This document shows positions 35,531 to 43,834 of a stretch of 64,000 bases of DNA, piece by piece. Under the pieces are notes generated by a model, which saw nothing but the letters and a program-made list of their open reading frames with translations, was not told where the DNA came from and did no database searches. Positions within the stretch are counted from its first letter, which is position 1, and each line of letters begins with the position of its first letter. The position numbers and the translations under genes were made by a program. The stretch comes from Acidovorax sp. A1169. Lineage in GTDB: Bacteria > Pseudomonadota > Gammaproteobacteria > Burkholderiales > Burkholderiaceae_C. Location: positions 122,896 through 186,895 of the forward strand of contig NZ_JAUZDX010000014.1 in the NCBI RefSeq assembly GCF_030704685.1. The letters are read 5' to 3'.

Positions 35531-36502
35531 ATGAACAAAAAGCTCACAATAGATGATGCGATGCAGGCCGGCCTTGCGGGTGTGGCAGCCGCCTCGCCAC
35601 CGGTGCACCTTCCGGGGCTTTTGACGTTCGAGGCGGCGGCCCGCCATTTGAACTTTGCCCGGGCGGCAGCCGAATTGGGCGTTACGCCGACAGCGGTGTC
35701 CCGCACCATCAAGGCTGTGGAAGCGCAATTGAATGTGCGGCTTTTCAATCGAACCACGCGCAGCGTCGGCCTGACCGAAGCGGGTGCATCCCTGCATTCG
35801 AAATTGGCACCCGCGCTCGCACTGATCAAGAACTCCTTGGCGGAGACTTTGCTTGCGGCCGATCAGCCGTCCGGCACGGTGCGGGTCAACACGTCATACG
35901 TCGCGTACCGCATGTTGATCGAACCGCATCTAGAAGACTTCCTGGCGAGTTTCCCGTTGATCCATGTCGAGATATCCCTGGACAACCTGCTCGGCGATAT
36001 CGTTAGCGCCGGCTTTGACATGGGCATACGCATGGGCAAGAAAGTGCAGAACGACATGGTGGCCATGCAGCTGGGATCGGTACAGAAAAGAATTTTGGTT
36101 GCCGCCCCGAACTACTTTCAACATCGCAAGGAACCCAGGTCCCTCAATGATCTGTTGAAGCACGACTGCATTCGGCAACGCTATTCCGTGGGAGGCCGGT
36201 GGTACGAATGGAGGTTCGATGCAAATGACCAAATGGTGCAAATCGACGTGCAAGGGCGTCTTCTATTCGACGAGATGCGATCTGTCGTGGACGCGGCTGT
36301 GCAAGGTCTCGGCATTGGCTTCGTGCTTGAGGAGTTTGCAAAGCAAGAGTTGGCCAGCGGCCAGTTGCGGCAGATACTGAAGCAGCACAGCGCAATGGAC
36401 GACGCATTTCACTTATATTACCCCCATCGCACGCGTATGCCTGGGAAGCTGCGAGCATTCGTCGATTTCATGCGAGCGGCCAATAATGCCCAATCGTTCT
36501 GA
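35531..36502 (+). CDS. LysR-family transcriptional regulator
   Basis: 323 residues. A leader of about 27 residues precedes the LysR winged helix (LPGLLTFEAAARHLNFARAAAELGVTPTAVSRTIKAVEAQLNVRLF). The effector domain follows (LLAADQPSGTVRVNTS, DMGIRMGKKVQNDMVAMQLGS, IGFVLEEFAKQELASGQL). It resembles GcvA-type LysR proteins, which act on activators or repressors of neighbouring catabolic genes. The divergent ene-reductase, NTF2-like and esterase genes are the likely targets. The ATG has only a weak ribosome binding site. Confidence 0.88.
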   Translation: MNKKLTIDDAMQAGLAGVAAASPPVHLPGLLTFEAAARHLNFARAAAELGVTPTAVSRTIKAVEAQLNVRLFNRTTRSVGLTEAGASLHSKLAPALALIKNSLAETLLAADQPSGTVRVNTSYVAYRMLIEPHLEDFLASFPLIHVEISLDNLLGDIVSAGFDMGIRMGKKVQNDMVAMQLGSVQKRILVAAPNYFQHRKEPRSLNDLLKHDCIRQRYSVGGRWYEWRFDANDQMVQIDVQGRLLFDEMRSVVDAAVQGLGIGFVLEEFAKQELASGQLRQILKQHSAMDDAFHLYYPHRTRMPGKLRAFVDFMRAANNAQSF

Positions 36503-36741
36503 TCCATGGTCGCCCCCCCTTGCCTCAGCTGCCCGTGACACAGTCACAGCATGCACCTCTGCACAGAAATCTACAGCCGACGGATCAGGCAGGAGGTCGG
36601 CCCCTGCCTTTACCTATTGGGACCATGATGTCTAAGCTCTGGCATCCCTTGCGTATTGCATTGATTGCCGGCCGTCCTGTAGCCCGCAAGCACCCTCGTG
36701 CGCCTTGGAGTCAGCAATCACCTACTGACGGTAGCTTGCAC

Positions 36742-37656
36742 TTACTTGACTTCGTATGCTTCCATTGGCTTGTCAGAGGGACCTTTCCAAGCTGCTTGAG
36801 TCAAAGCGTTTGGAGGCAGGCCCACCTTCAAGCTGCTAGGCGGAATCGGCTTCATGAACCATTTGTCATACAGGCGCGCGGCTTCGCCGCTCTGAGCAAT
36901 GGCCAGAACGCTCTGGTCTACCAGCTTTTTAAAGCCCGGATCGCCTTTGGGCAGCATGATTGCAATAGGCTCGACACTGAGCACTTGGTCCAGCAATTCG
37001 TACTGTGAAGGGTCTTTGCTCTTGGATATCAGGGTCGCAAGGATTTGTCCGTCAGCGATGAATCCCTGCACGCGATCGGACTCAAGCAAGAGGAAGCCTT
37101 CGCTATTGTCTTTGGCAAACAATTCGCCAACCTCCCCGCCACCGCCGTCACGCTTGAGCTTGCGCAATTGCTGCACTGCGGTGCTGCCTGATGTCGCGCC
37201 AACAGTCTTGCCGATCAACTGGGATGTGGAGGTAATGCCGGAGGCCTTCTTGACAGCCACGCGCACCCCCTCCACATAGAGCGTCGGTGCGAAGGCAACG
37301 TCCTTCTGGCGAGCAGTGTTGTTCGTGGTGGTACCGCACTCGATGTCGACCGTCCCGTTTTGCACCAGCGGAATGCGGTTCTGTGGTGTAACAAGCAGGT
37401 ATTTGACGTCGAGCTTCTGAACTCCCAGCGCCTTTTTCACATCCGCTATGACGCGCTCGCACACTTCGACATGAAAGCCCGTGTAGACCCCAGGCCCCAG
37501 CGTATACGACATGGCTCCAGAGCCATCGCGGACACCCATGGTGATGACTCCGGAATCTTTGATCTTCTTGAGCGTGTCGGTCTGGGCGACTGCATTCCCC
37601 AGGAAGCACAGGAGCGCCGTCGCGGTTGCGATCGGAAGAAGGAGTTGGTTCTTCAT
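36742..37656 (-). CDS. Amino-acid ABC transporter binding protein (GltI-type), orphan
   Basis: 304 residues with a signal peptide ending NAVAQ. It has the glutamate/aspartate-type binding protein features: DSGVITMGVRDGSGAMSY, GFHVEVCERVIADVKKALG, LVTPQNRIPLVQNGTVDIECGTTTNN and YDKWFMKPIPP. The CGTTTN motif is typical of GltI. No permease or ATPase is adjacent, so it depends on a transporter elsewhere. It lies 10 bases downstream of a VOC-family gene on the same strand, and the two probably share one promoter. Confidence 0.87.
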   Translation of the reverse strand: MKNQLLLPIATATALLCFLGNAVAQTDTLKKIKDSGVITMGVRDGSGAMSYTLGPGVYTGFHVEVCERVIADVKKALGVQKLDVKYLLVTPQNRIPLVQNGTVDIECGTTTNNTARQKDVAFAPTLYVEGVRVAVKKASGITSTSQLIGKTVGATSGSTAVQQLRKLKRDGGGGEVGELFAKDNSEGFLLLESDRVQGFIADGQILATLISKSKDPSQYELLDQVLSVEPIAIMLPKGDPGFKKLVDQSVLAIAQSGEAARLYDKWFMKPIPPSSLKVGLPPNALTQAAWKGPSDKPMEAYEVK

Positions 37657-37666
37657 GTCATCACCC

Positions 37667-38095
37667 TTATTTTGCGAACAGCGAATCGAGATCCGCGAAG
37701 GACTTCATTTCGACGGCATTGCCGGAAGGGTCGAGGAAGAACATCGTGGCTTGCTCACCAGGCTCCCCCTTGAAGCGGATGTAGGGCTCGATGACGAACT
37801 TGGTCTTGTTCGCGACGAGCTTGTCGGCCATCTTCTGCCATTGGTCCATGGGAAGGATGGCGCCGAAATGGCGCACAGGCACGTCATGGCCATCTACCGC
37901 GCTACTCGACTTGTGACCGCATTCGTCCGGGGCCAAGTGGGCGACGATCTGGTGCCCATAGAAATCAAAGTCAACCCATTCGGGTGCGCTGCGTCCTTCA
38001 GGACATCCCAGCAGTTCACCGTAGAAAGCACGAGCCTCTGCAATATCACGCACGGGGAAAGCCAAATGGAACGGGATTCGTTGTGGGGTGGTCAT
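37667..38095 (-). CDS. VOC-family (glyoxalase/dioxygenase fold) protein
   Basis: 142 residues from the ATG at 38095. Two VOC beta-alpha-beta-beta-beta modules are visible: [23 protein letters not shown] (first ligand His in the HLAFPV part) and a second half with [17 protein letters not shown] and [17 protein letters not shown] (Glu ligand). The DPSGNAVE ending is the family hallmark. Metal and substrate cannot be deduced. It leads a two-gene unit with the binding protein, under a promoter region rich in ATCAAT motifs. Confidence 0.82.
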   Translation of the reverse strand: MTTPQRIPFHLAFPVRDIAEARAFYGELLGCPEGRSAPEWVDFDFYGHQIVAHLAPDECGHKSSSAVDGHDVPVRHFGAILPMDQWQKMADKLVANKTKFVIEPYIRFKGEPGEQATMFFLDPSGNAVEMKSFADLDSLFAK

Positions 38096-38605
38096 ATGAA
38101 AGCGTTTGGGGTGTTGATGTTTCCAAACTTTATCCATGATCCAAATCAATGAAAATCAATATTTTTCGTTGATTAGCATCAATTTTAATTGTCAATTGAT
38201 GCCAGGATGGTTGCGAAGTCACCAGCATGCTTTTGTGAACAGCGCGTCGCCGATGCTCAGCGAGAGCACGCCACGAACTTGAGATGGCGCGAGGTACAGG
38301 CAGCCTATGCACGCGGTTTGTGTCGGACCGCTCTTCCCATCAAGCGCGCACCCTGCATGCAAACACACGGCGACACGTGAGCTTGGCCCAATCCCATTTT
38401 TTCGGGCGTTCACACACGGCAATTGCGCCCAGCCGGATGCCCGCTCGCGCCAGATTGAAAGCCACATTCAGGTTTCTCTGCGAGTGGACTCCAGAACTTC
38501 AAATTGTTCGAGCAGCAAAAATAGTGATGCTGAGTTCAATTATTCATCGACCTAGACAGTGGTCGTTTTCACTAGATTCAGCATGTCAAAACCCACGGAG
38601 TCATC
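38096..38605. promoter_or_regulatory. AT-rich 510-bp intergenic region with an ATCAAT/ATTGAT cluster
   Basis: This gap holds no convincing gene; the small frames within it have no homology or ribosome binding site. Near the VOC start it carries ATCAAT or ATTGAT four times (38145-38150, 38155-38160, 38178-38183, 38195-38200) and a fifth core TTGAT at 38169-38173. CATCAATT (38177) and AATTGATG (38194) form a perfect 8-bp inverted repeat. This is a likely operator field for the VOC/binding-protein unit. The right half leads to the gamma-glutamyltransferase gene, with a CGGAG ribosome binding site 8 bases before its ATG. Confidence 0.5.
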
Positions 38606-40354
38606 ATGGAGAAATTCAATTCTGTTAACGGCGGACGGCGCGGCCTTGTGGCCTCAGCGTTGCTCGCAGCCCTGCTCGCAGGTTGCGGCGGCGGAGGGAG
38701 CGAAAGTAGCGAATGCAACGCCTCCACCTTGCTGACCGCCGCCGCGGTTTCGTCGCCGGACCGCTTTGGCGCGCAGGCCGCAAAGCTGATGTTGGACCAA
38801 GGTGGCAACGCGGTCGATGCTGGCGTCGCGGTGGCGTTCGCTTTGTCCGTGACCCTGCCATCTGCCGGCAACATCGGGGGCGGTGGGTTCATGACGGTCT
38901 ACATGGATGGCAAGCCATACTTCATTGACTATCGGGAGAAGGCGCCCGGCAAGGCAACCCCGACGATGTACCTCGACGCCAACGGCGAGGTGATCCCCGG
39001 ATTGAGCTGGGATGGTTCTCTCTCGGCCGGTGTCCCCGGAACCGTCGCAGGCATGCAGGCGGTCCATCAGAAGTTCGGAAAGCTGACCTGGAAGCAGGTG
39101 ATGGCTCCCGCTATCGACTACGCGAGGAATGGCTTCACGGCATATGCGACCGCCGAGCCGACAAGCGCCGGCCGCCGCGTGAATTTCAACGACTATTTCG
39201 GCGGAAAGATGGTAGCTGGGCAGCTGTTCAAACAGCCCGAACTGGCCAACACCTTGCAGCGTATCAGTGACAACGGCGCAGACGAGTTTTACAAGGGTGC
39301 GACAGCAGACTTGTTGGTCGCGCAGATGGGACGAACCAAAGGTCTGATATCCAAGGCCGACTTGGCCGACTACAAGCCAGTGTGGCGCAATCCCGTGACC
39401 ATAGACTGGAACGGCCTGACGATCTACACCTCACCGCCGCCGAGTTCGGGCGGCTTTGGCATAGGCCAGTTGCTGAAGATGAAGGGCTTTCTCGCACCCC
39501 AGTTTGCCAGCGCGCCGCTTAACTCGGCCCAATACATTCATCTGACTGCAGAGATGGAGAAGCGACTCTTCGCCGATCGAGCCCAGTACCTCGGCGACCC
39601 CGATTTCTACAAGGTTCCGATGGCACAGTTGCTGGATGACACCTACCTTCGGGGCCGTGCAGCTTCGGTCAACCCACTTGTGCCGACGCCAGTTGCGAAC
39701 GTGAAGCCAGGACTCGGCTTCGACTATCCGACACCTATTTCGGCAGCCGAGAAGCCCGAAACGACGCATTTCTCCATCGTGGACAAATGGGGCAATGCAG
39801 TCTCCAACACCTATACGCTGAATGGAGGCTATGGCAGCGGCATCGTCGTCGAGGGAGCGGGATTCTTGCTCAACAATGAGATGGATGATTTCTCTGCCAA
39901 GCCGGGTGTGCCCAACCAGTACGGAGTGGTTGGCGCGGACGCCAATTCGATTCAGCCGGGCAAGCGCCCCCTGTCTTCCATGAGTCCAACCATTGCAACC
40001 AGGGACGGCAAGGTGGCTCTGGTGCTGGGTACGCCTGGCGGGTCGCGGATCTTCACCAGTGTCTACCAAGTATTGGTCAATGTTTTCGACTATGGTTTGC
40101 CGATCGACCAGGCGCAAGCCGCGCCGCGCTTCCACCATCAGTTGCTGCCTGACAACGTGATCTTTTATGAAGCCAACAAGTACTCTGACTCCGTAAAGGC
40201 CGATCTCACACGACGCGGCTGGATCCTGCAGGACGGCGTAGGCGGCGGGCTCAACATCGAGGCCATCCAGGTGGTGGGTCGCACGCCGATGCCGGTCACC
40301 GATCCTCGCAGTCCAAATGGTTTGGCGCTGGTGATCCCGCCTCTTAAGAACTGA
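38606..40354 (+). CDS. ggt: Gamma-glutamyltransferase, lipoprotein
   Basis: 582 residues. A lipobox LLAALLAGC near residues 19-27 with Cys27 followed by a Gly/Ser linker indicates a lipid-anchored periplasmic protein, unlike the usual soluble periplasmic enzyme. Family features include GGNAVDAGVAVAFAL, PSAGNIGGGGFMTVY, the autoprocessing Thr in ETTHFSIVDKWGNAVS (first Thr after KPE), LNNEMDDFSAKPGVPN and the oxyanion region KRPLSSMSPTI. The protein is made as a proenzyme that cuts itself before that Thr. It hydrolyses or transfers gamma-glutamyl groups of glutathione and similar compounds. A LysR gene follows after about 510 bases. Confidence 0.92.
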   Translation: MEKFNSVNGGRRGLVASALLAALLAGCGGGGSESSECNASTLLTAAAVSSPDRFGAQAAKLMLDQGGNAVDAGVAVAFALSVTLPSAGNIGGGGFMTVYMDGKPYFIDYREKAPGKATPTMYLDANGEVIPGLSWDGSLSAGVPGTVAGMQAVHQKFGKLTWKQVMAPAIDYARNGFTAYATAEPTSAGRRVNFNDYFGGKMVAGQLFKQPELANTLQRISDNGADEFYKGATADLLVAQMGRTKGLISKADLADYKPVWRNPVTIDWNGLTIYTSPPPSSGGFGIGQLLKMKGFLAPQFASAPLNSAQYIHLTAEMEKRLFADRAQYLGDPDFYKVPMAQLLDDTYLRGRAASVNPLVPTPVANVKPGLGFDYPTPISAAEKPETTHFSIVDKWGNAVSNTYTLNGGYGSGIVVEGAGFLLNNEMDDFSAKPGVPNQYGVVGADANSIQPGKRPLSSMSPTIATRDGKVALVLGTPGGSRIFTSVYQVLVNVFDYGLPIDQAQAAPRFHHQLLPDNVIFYEANKYSDSVKADLTRRGWILQDGVGGGLNIEAIQVVGRTPMPVTDPRSPNGLALVIPPLKN

Positions 40355-40868
40355 CGATTCAGGCCATGAACGAGTGTTCGCCAACGCGTCGACCACTCGT
40401 CTCTGGAAACGCGACAGGTCTGCGCAGCAAAAGGCTTCGACGCGAAGCGCTCGAAACTCGACGATCGCTCGGTACCCAAGCGGACCCATCAAGGCGTTTC
40501 CAACGCAATCATCGCTTCTTGTCAGAACAGCACGCATTTCTGCGAAAAAATGCTTCGGCGAAGCACTACGGACGGGCTGCAGCACAGCGGCTCCATCCAA
40601 AATCGCTCGCACACGCTTTAATGCGCTCTTGGAGCACCTGTTCATCCAAACTGCGGGGAGCGGGCGTGGCAGAAGGCATCGAAGCGAAACGCTCGAAAGC
40701 CGAGGATCGCAGGGTAGTAACAACAAGCCCAGGGCAGGCCCCTGGGCGCGGGAAGCAATACCCGACGCAACCGGTCTATCGGGCGTTGCAGCCAATGCTC
40801 CTTGTGCCGCACTCGCTCCAGGAGTTGCAGACGCCCATTTCACTCGATTGACATGAGGAGCACGAACC
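40355..40868. other. Gene-free 514-bp stretch with a diverged direct repeat
   Basis: No frame here has convincing homology. Two copies of a 46-bp sequence lie at 40429-40474 and 40671-40716, 242 bases apart and identical at 38 of 46 positions. On the minus strand both read in one frame as RSSxFERFASxP, so they may be remnants of a duplicated coding segment. The end of the stretch has the GAGGAG ribosome binding site of the following LysR gene. Confidence 0.45.
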
Positions 40869-41804
40869 TTGATTACAGCGCTGAAGACCTTCATTGCCGT
40901 CTGCAAGCATGGCACCTTTGCGGCGGCCGCTGAGCGTATTGGCCTGACCCAATCTGCAGTCAGCAGCCAGATCAAACGGCTTGAGGAATCTCTGGGGTTT
41001 GAGCTCTTCGACCGCACTGGCCGCTCTGCCACGTTGAATGCATCAGGACACACCACTCTTGCGCGCGCCGAAGAAATCTGCGCGCTGTACGCGAAACTCG
41101 GAGATGCGCCAAGCGGCAGCTCTACCAGGGGCCTCTTGCGCATCGGCGCTATCGCTTCGACCCAGTCGACTCTCCTGGCCCGCGCGCTGGAACGCCTGCG
41201 CGGTGCTTACCCCATGGTGCGTGTACATGTGTCGCCTGGTGTTTCCATGCGACTCATGGACGATCTGGATTCCGGCAAGATCGATGCAGCGGTCATCATC
41301 AGGCCGCCGTTTGGCATGCTTCCAGAGCTGACTTGGGCAGCGTTGGTGCATGAACCCTACGTGCTTGTCGTTCCAGACTCCATAAAGGGAAAGGACTGGC
41401 GCGAGCTGATTCAGGGGCAACCTTTTCTGCGCTACGACCGTGCCTCGTTCGGAGGGCGGATGGTCGAAGGGTTTCTGAGGCGCGAAGGGCTTGTGGTCAA
41501 CGACGCGATCGAAGTCGACGAGATTTCCGGGCTCATCCATTTGGCATCCAAGGGGCTTGGCGTGGCGCTTATTCCAATGGTCGAGGCGCACCTTCCTTTA
41601 CCGCCGAACCTTCGTGTGATTTCGCTGGGCGAAGCTACGTTCTATCGAGAGATTGGCCTTCTGCAACGCAAGCCACGTACAACGCCTCCCATCGTCGCGC
41701 AGTTTGCTCAATGCCTTCGAGATGCGTCCGAGGAGCGAACACACACGGCGGGAACTTCGAAAGGGATCGGACGGAAAGCAGCTGAGAAGGTGCGACCAAC
41801 GTGA
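40869..41804 (+). CDS. LysR-family transcriptional regulator
   Basis: 311 residues from a TTG at 40869, placed 9 bases after GAGGAG; the first clear LysR residues begin here (ITALKTFIAVCKHGTFAAAAERIGLTQSAVSSQIKRLEESLGFELF). The effector-binding half contains LLRIGAIASTQSTLLARALERLR and LGVALIPMVEAHLPLPPNL. The C-terminal 30 residues are an unstructured Thr/Ser/Lys tail. It is the last intact gene before the IS element, which begins 22 bases after its stop. Targets are unknown; ggt upstream is on the same strand and could be one. Confidence 0.88.
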   Translation: MITALKTFIAVCKHGTFAAAAERIGLTQSAVSSQIKRLEESLGFELFDRTGRSATLNASGHTTLARAEEICALYAKLGDAPSGSSTRGLLRIGAIASTQSTLLARALERLRGAYPMVRVHVSPGVSMRLMDDLDSGKIDAAVIIRPPFGMLPELTWAALVHEPYVLVVPDSIKGKDWRELIQGQPFLRYDRASFGGRMVEGFLRREGLVVNDAIEVDEISGLIHLASKGLGVALIPMVEAHLPLPPNLRVISLGEATFYREIGLLQRKPRTTPPIVAQFAQCLRDASEERTHTAGTSKGIGRKAAEKVRPT

Positions 41805-41893
41805 GCGGTCAGTGATCTCATCTTAAGAGGATGTGGACGAAATCAATCGGCCTGAAAATTGCGAGTCATCTGCCATCCGAGCACGGAGTTGCC

Positions 41894-42875
41894 ATGGCAG
41901 AACGCAAGCAAGTGGATGATAAATGCATGGCTGTAGATCGAAGGGGAAGGCCTGCGGCATTGACGCCGGAGCACATCGTTTTGCTGCGTGGCAGCGTCTC
42001 CCGGATGCCGCATGCAACGCCAGCACGCTACGAGCGCCGCCACCTCGTTGACGCCTGCTGCTATGTGCTGCGCACCGGCTGCGCCTGGTGACTGCTGCCC
42101 TTCGAACTTCGCACCGTGGGAGGTGGTTTACAAGGCCTTCGCGCGCTGGGTCCAGGCTGATGTCTTCAAGCGGATGCAGGACCGGCTTCGCCAGCAGTGG
42201 CGGTCTCATACGAATTTGCCTTCAACCGTCTAACTTCGTTGGTCCGCCTTGCCGTGCTACAGCACTGTCTGCGGCTTCCCGCCTAGTTATACGATTGAAT
42301 GCAAATCCGTATCACATGGGGCGCAATGCCGAACCAAGTGCGGTAGTCATCGATGCACGGTCAAATCGCGCATCACCTCAAGGTGGCGAGTGCGGCTACG
42401 ACGCGGGCAAGAAAGTCAAAGGCAGAAAGCGCCACATCGTCGGGGACACGCTTGGTCTGCTTGTGGCTGTCACGGTCACGGCTGTCAGCGTGCAGGACCG
42501 CGACGGCGCCGCAGATGTTGTGGCACAGGCCTGTCGCAACGCTCCTGGCATCCAGCGGCTCTACACCGATGGGGCCTACGGTGGCCAATGCGCGCAAGCA
42601 ATCGAGAAGGCCCATGGCATCCGCGTCCAGGTCGTGCGCAAGCCAGGCAACCGCTCGACTGGGACACTGCACGATACGCAGCAATCCTTGTGGCAGGAAC
42701 GGCTATGGGCTTTGTAGTGCTACCCAAGCGCTGGGTTGTCGAGCGCACCCATGCCTGGGGCGAACGCTGGCGCCGCATGGTTATGCATCACGACCGCAAG
42801 ACCTCGATCTCTGCTGCATGGGTCTGGCTTGCTGAGGCAGGTGTCCTGCTCAGCAGGATTGCCCTGGCCGGTTGA
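41894..42875 (+). pseudogene. IS5-type transposase, disrupted
   Basis: The transposase begins at ATG 41894 (MAERKQVDDKCMAV) and runs to VLRTGCAW, where a TGA at 42089-42091 stops it. The protein continues in another frame as SNFAPWEVVYKAFARWVQADVFKRMQDRLRQQWR to 42205. Then comes the palindromic insertion, after which the frame resumes as GRNAEPSAVVIDARSNRASPQGGECGYDAGKKVKGRKRHIVGDTLGL with the DDE-type DTLG and TDGAYGG blocks, and shifts again near 42690 to the C-terminal RWVVERTHAWGERWRRM (the Y-2-E region) ending at 42875. At least three lesions besides the insertion; the product cannot be active. Confidence 0.88.
42206..42314. repeat. 109-bp palindromic element inserted in the transposase gene
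   Basis: The left arm (42206-42258, starting TCATACGAATTTGC) and the reverse complement of the right arm (42261-42314, starting TGATACGGATTTGC) match at 26 of their first 33 positions and again at the inner GTGCT/AGCAC, with only two bases between arms. The transposase sequence stops at 42205 and resumes at about 42316, so this is an insertion relative to the parent IS. It has no reading frame. It resembles a miniature inverted-repeat element or a REP-like hairpin. No clear target duplication was found. Confidence 0.75.
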
Positions 42876-42894
42876 TTTCGTCTACACCCTCTAA

Positions 42895-42948
42895 AGCACT
42901 GTCTACGGCTTCCCGCCTGGCTATAAGATCGAATGCAAATCCGTATCA
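42895..42948. repeat. Second copy of one arm of the palindrome, just outside the IS
   Basis: The 54 bases from 42895 match the right arm 42261-42314 at 49 of 54 positions, in the same orientation, 634 bases apart. The copy begins right after the TAA target duplication. It stands alone without a partner arm. It forms the last nine codons and the TAG stop of the DUF2325 gene on the minus strand. Confidence 0.85.
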
Positions 42949-43574
42949 GGCGTTGCAGCGGCATCCACGGCATCCACGGCCTGCACGCCGCTCACTGCCC
43001 GCAGGCCGCGCGCCATGCGCAGCACGACCACAGGCTGTGCCTTGTCGGCCGCACCCGCGCCCAGCGGCTGGTCCACCAGGATGCAGGGCTTGCCAGTGCG
43101 CCGGCAGTGGTCCTGCACGCGCCAGTATTCGTCGTGGCTGATGCAGCCCGTCTGGCAGATGACCAGGTCAGCGGCGGCCAGGCTGGAGTTCAGGGCCGGA
43201 TTGTCGGTTCCGTCCATGGCCGCAGCCGGGGCCGGCGCAACGCCCTGCTCTTCCGAGGCCGCAGCCACCGCCTGCAGCCGCCAGCGCAGGCACTCGCGCG
43301 AGAGGCTGGCAATGCGCTCGGCCAGCGTTGCAATGTGCCGCGCCATGTCCAGGCGGCGCCTGAGCCCCGGCTGCGCGGCATGCAACTGCGCCAGGTCTTC
43401 CTGCGCCAGGGCCAGCCGCGTATCGCGCACCACCACCGCCGCCCGCAGCCGCACCACCTCGGCCCGCAACTGCTCAAGCTCGCCCGCCTGCCGGGCCAGC
43501 GCGTCGCTGCAACGCGTCTGCGCTTCCCCCAGCTGGCGGCACAGCACCAGGAACTCTTCGGACAGGGTATGCAT
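42921..43574 (-). CDS. DUF2325 protein with coiled-coil N-terminal half, Fur-box promoter
   Basis: 217 residues. The N-terminal half (about 10-115) is helical with heptad-like Leu/Ala spacing. The DUF2325 domain is in the second half: ADLVICQTGCISHDEYWRVQDHCRRTGKPCILVDQP, with the conserved CQTGCISH block. Function is unknown in general; I recall such genes near iron-uptake loci. A 19-bp Fur-box-like sequence overlaps its promoter, and AAGGA stands before the ATG. The last nine codons come from the repeat arm at 42895-42948, so the native C-terminus may be lost or extended by a few residues. Confidence 0.78.
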   Translation of the reverse strand: MHTLSEEFLVLCRQLGEAQTRCSDALARQAGELEQLRAEVVRLRAAVVVRDTRLALAQEDLAQLHAAQPGLRRRLDMARHIATLAERIASLSRECLRWRLQAVAAASEEQGVAPAPAAAMDGTDNPALNSSLAAADLVICQTGCISHDEYWRVQDHCRRTGKPCILVDQPLGAGAADKAQPVVVLRMARGLRAVSGVQAVDAVDAAATPDTDLHSIL

Positions 43575-43585
43575 GCACCATCCTT

Positions 43586-43604
43586 GATAATAAGAATGAT
43601 TCGC
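43586..43604 (-). promoter_or_regulatory. Fur-box-like operator
   Basis: GATAATAAGAATGATTCGC matches the classical Fur consensus GATAATGATAATCATTATC at 14 of 19 positions, including the whole GATAAT and the central AATxATT. It lies 12 bases upstream of the DUF2325 ATG and overlaps the likely -10 (CATAAAAT at about 43605-43612), which is where Fur represses. Iron-dependent control is therefore likely. Confidence 0.6.
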
Positions 43605-43612
43605 ATTTTATG

Positions 43613-43834
43613 GTATGATTTGCCCGTCTGAGCAAGCTACCTGGTGGGGGATATTCGAGGATGAGAGTCCTCGGCATCTGGCTTGCGAAGTTTGCTGGGC
43701 GGGCAAGGTCGGGGCGTACCCAGGACCATCCAAGTACGCCAGGGCCTGCCCGCCACCACTGCAAACCATGGACCACAGCGGTCATGCCGCCGTGCACAAG
43801 ATCTCACCCGCAGGCCTGCCCTGCCCGCGTCGCC
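43613..43834. other. Gene-poor gap with hairpins between the Fur box and the TetR gene
   Basis: No convincing reading frame. It has a perfect stem CGAGGA/TCCTCG at about 43657-43674 and distant inverted arms GGCGGGCA/TGCCCGCC around 43698-43752. With the Fur-box promoter region on its left it could in principle encode a small RNA, but no terminator with a U-tract is present, so I call no RNA gene. Confidence 0.3.

Larger units (their letters stand above)
41827..42891. mobile_element. IS5-family (IS427-like) insertion sequence, decayed
   Basis: The ends are GAGGATGTGGACGAAATCAA at 41827-41846 and, on the other strand, GAGGGTGTAGACGAAATCAA ending at 42891: 18 of 20 bases match. The 3-bp target duplication TAA is intact at 41824-41826 and 42892-42894, as expected for this family. 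Inside is one transposase gene with several lesions and a 109-bp palindromic insertion. Without that insertion the element would be about 956 bp. The intact ends mean that it could still be moved by a related transposase. Confidence 0.9.

Noticed and set aside
39431..41143. 570-residue minus-strand frame crossing ggt and the LysR start
   Set aside because: Covers parts of two well-supported plus-strand genes and a gap. Only the short RSSxFERFASxP repeats within it are notable.
43613..43834. Fur-controlled small RNA gene
   Set aside because: Hairpins exist but no terminator with U-tract and no clear plus-strand -10; kept only as a suggestion in the findings.
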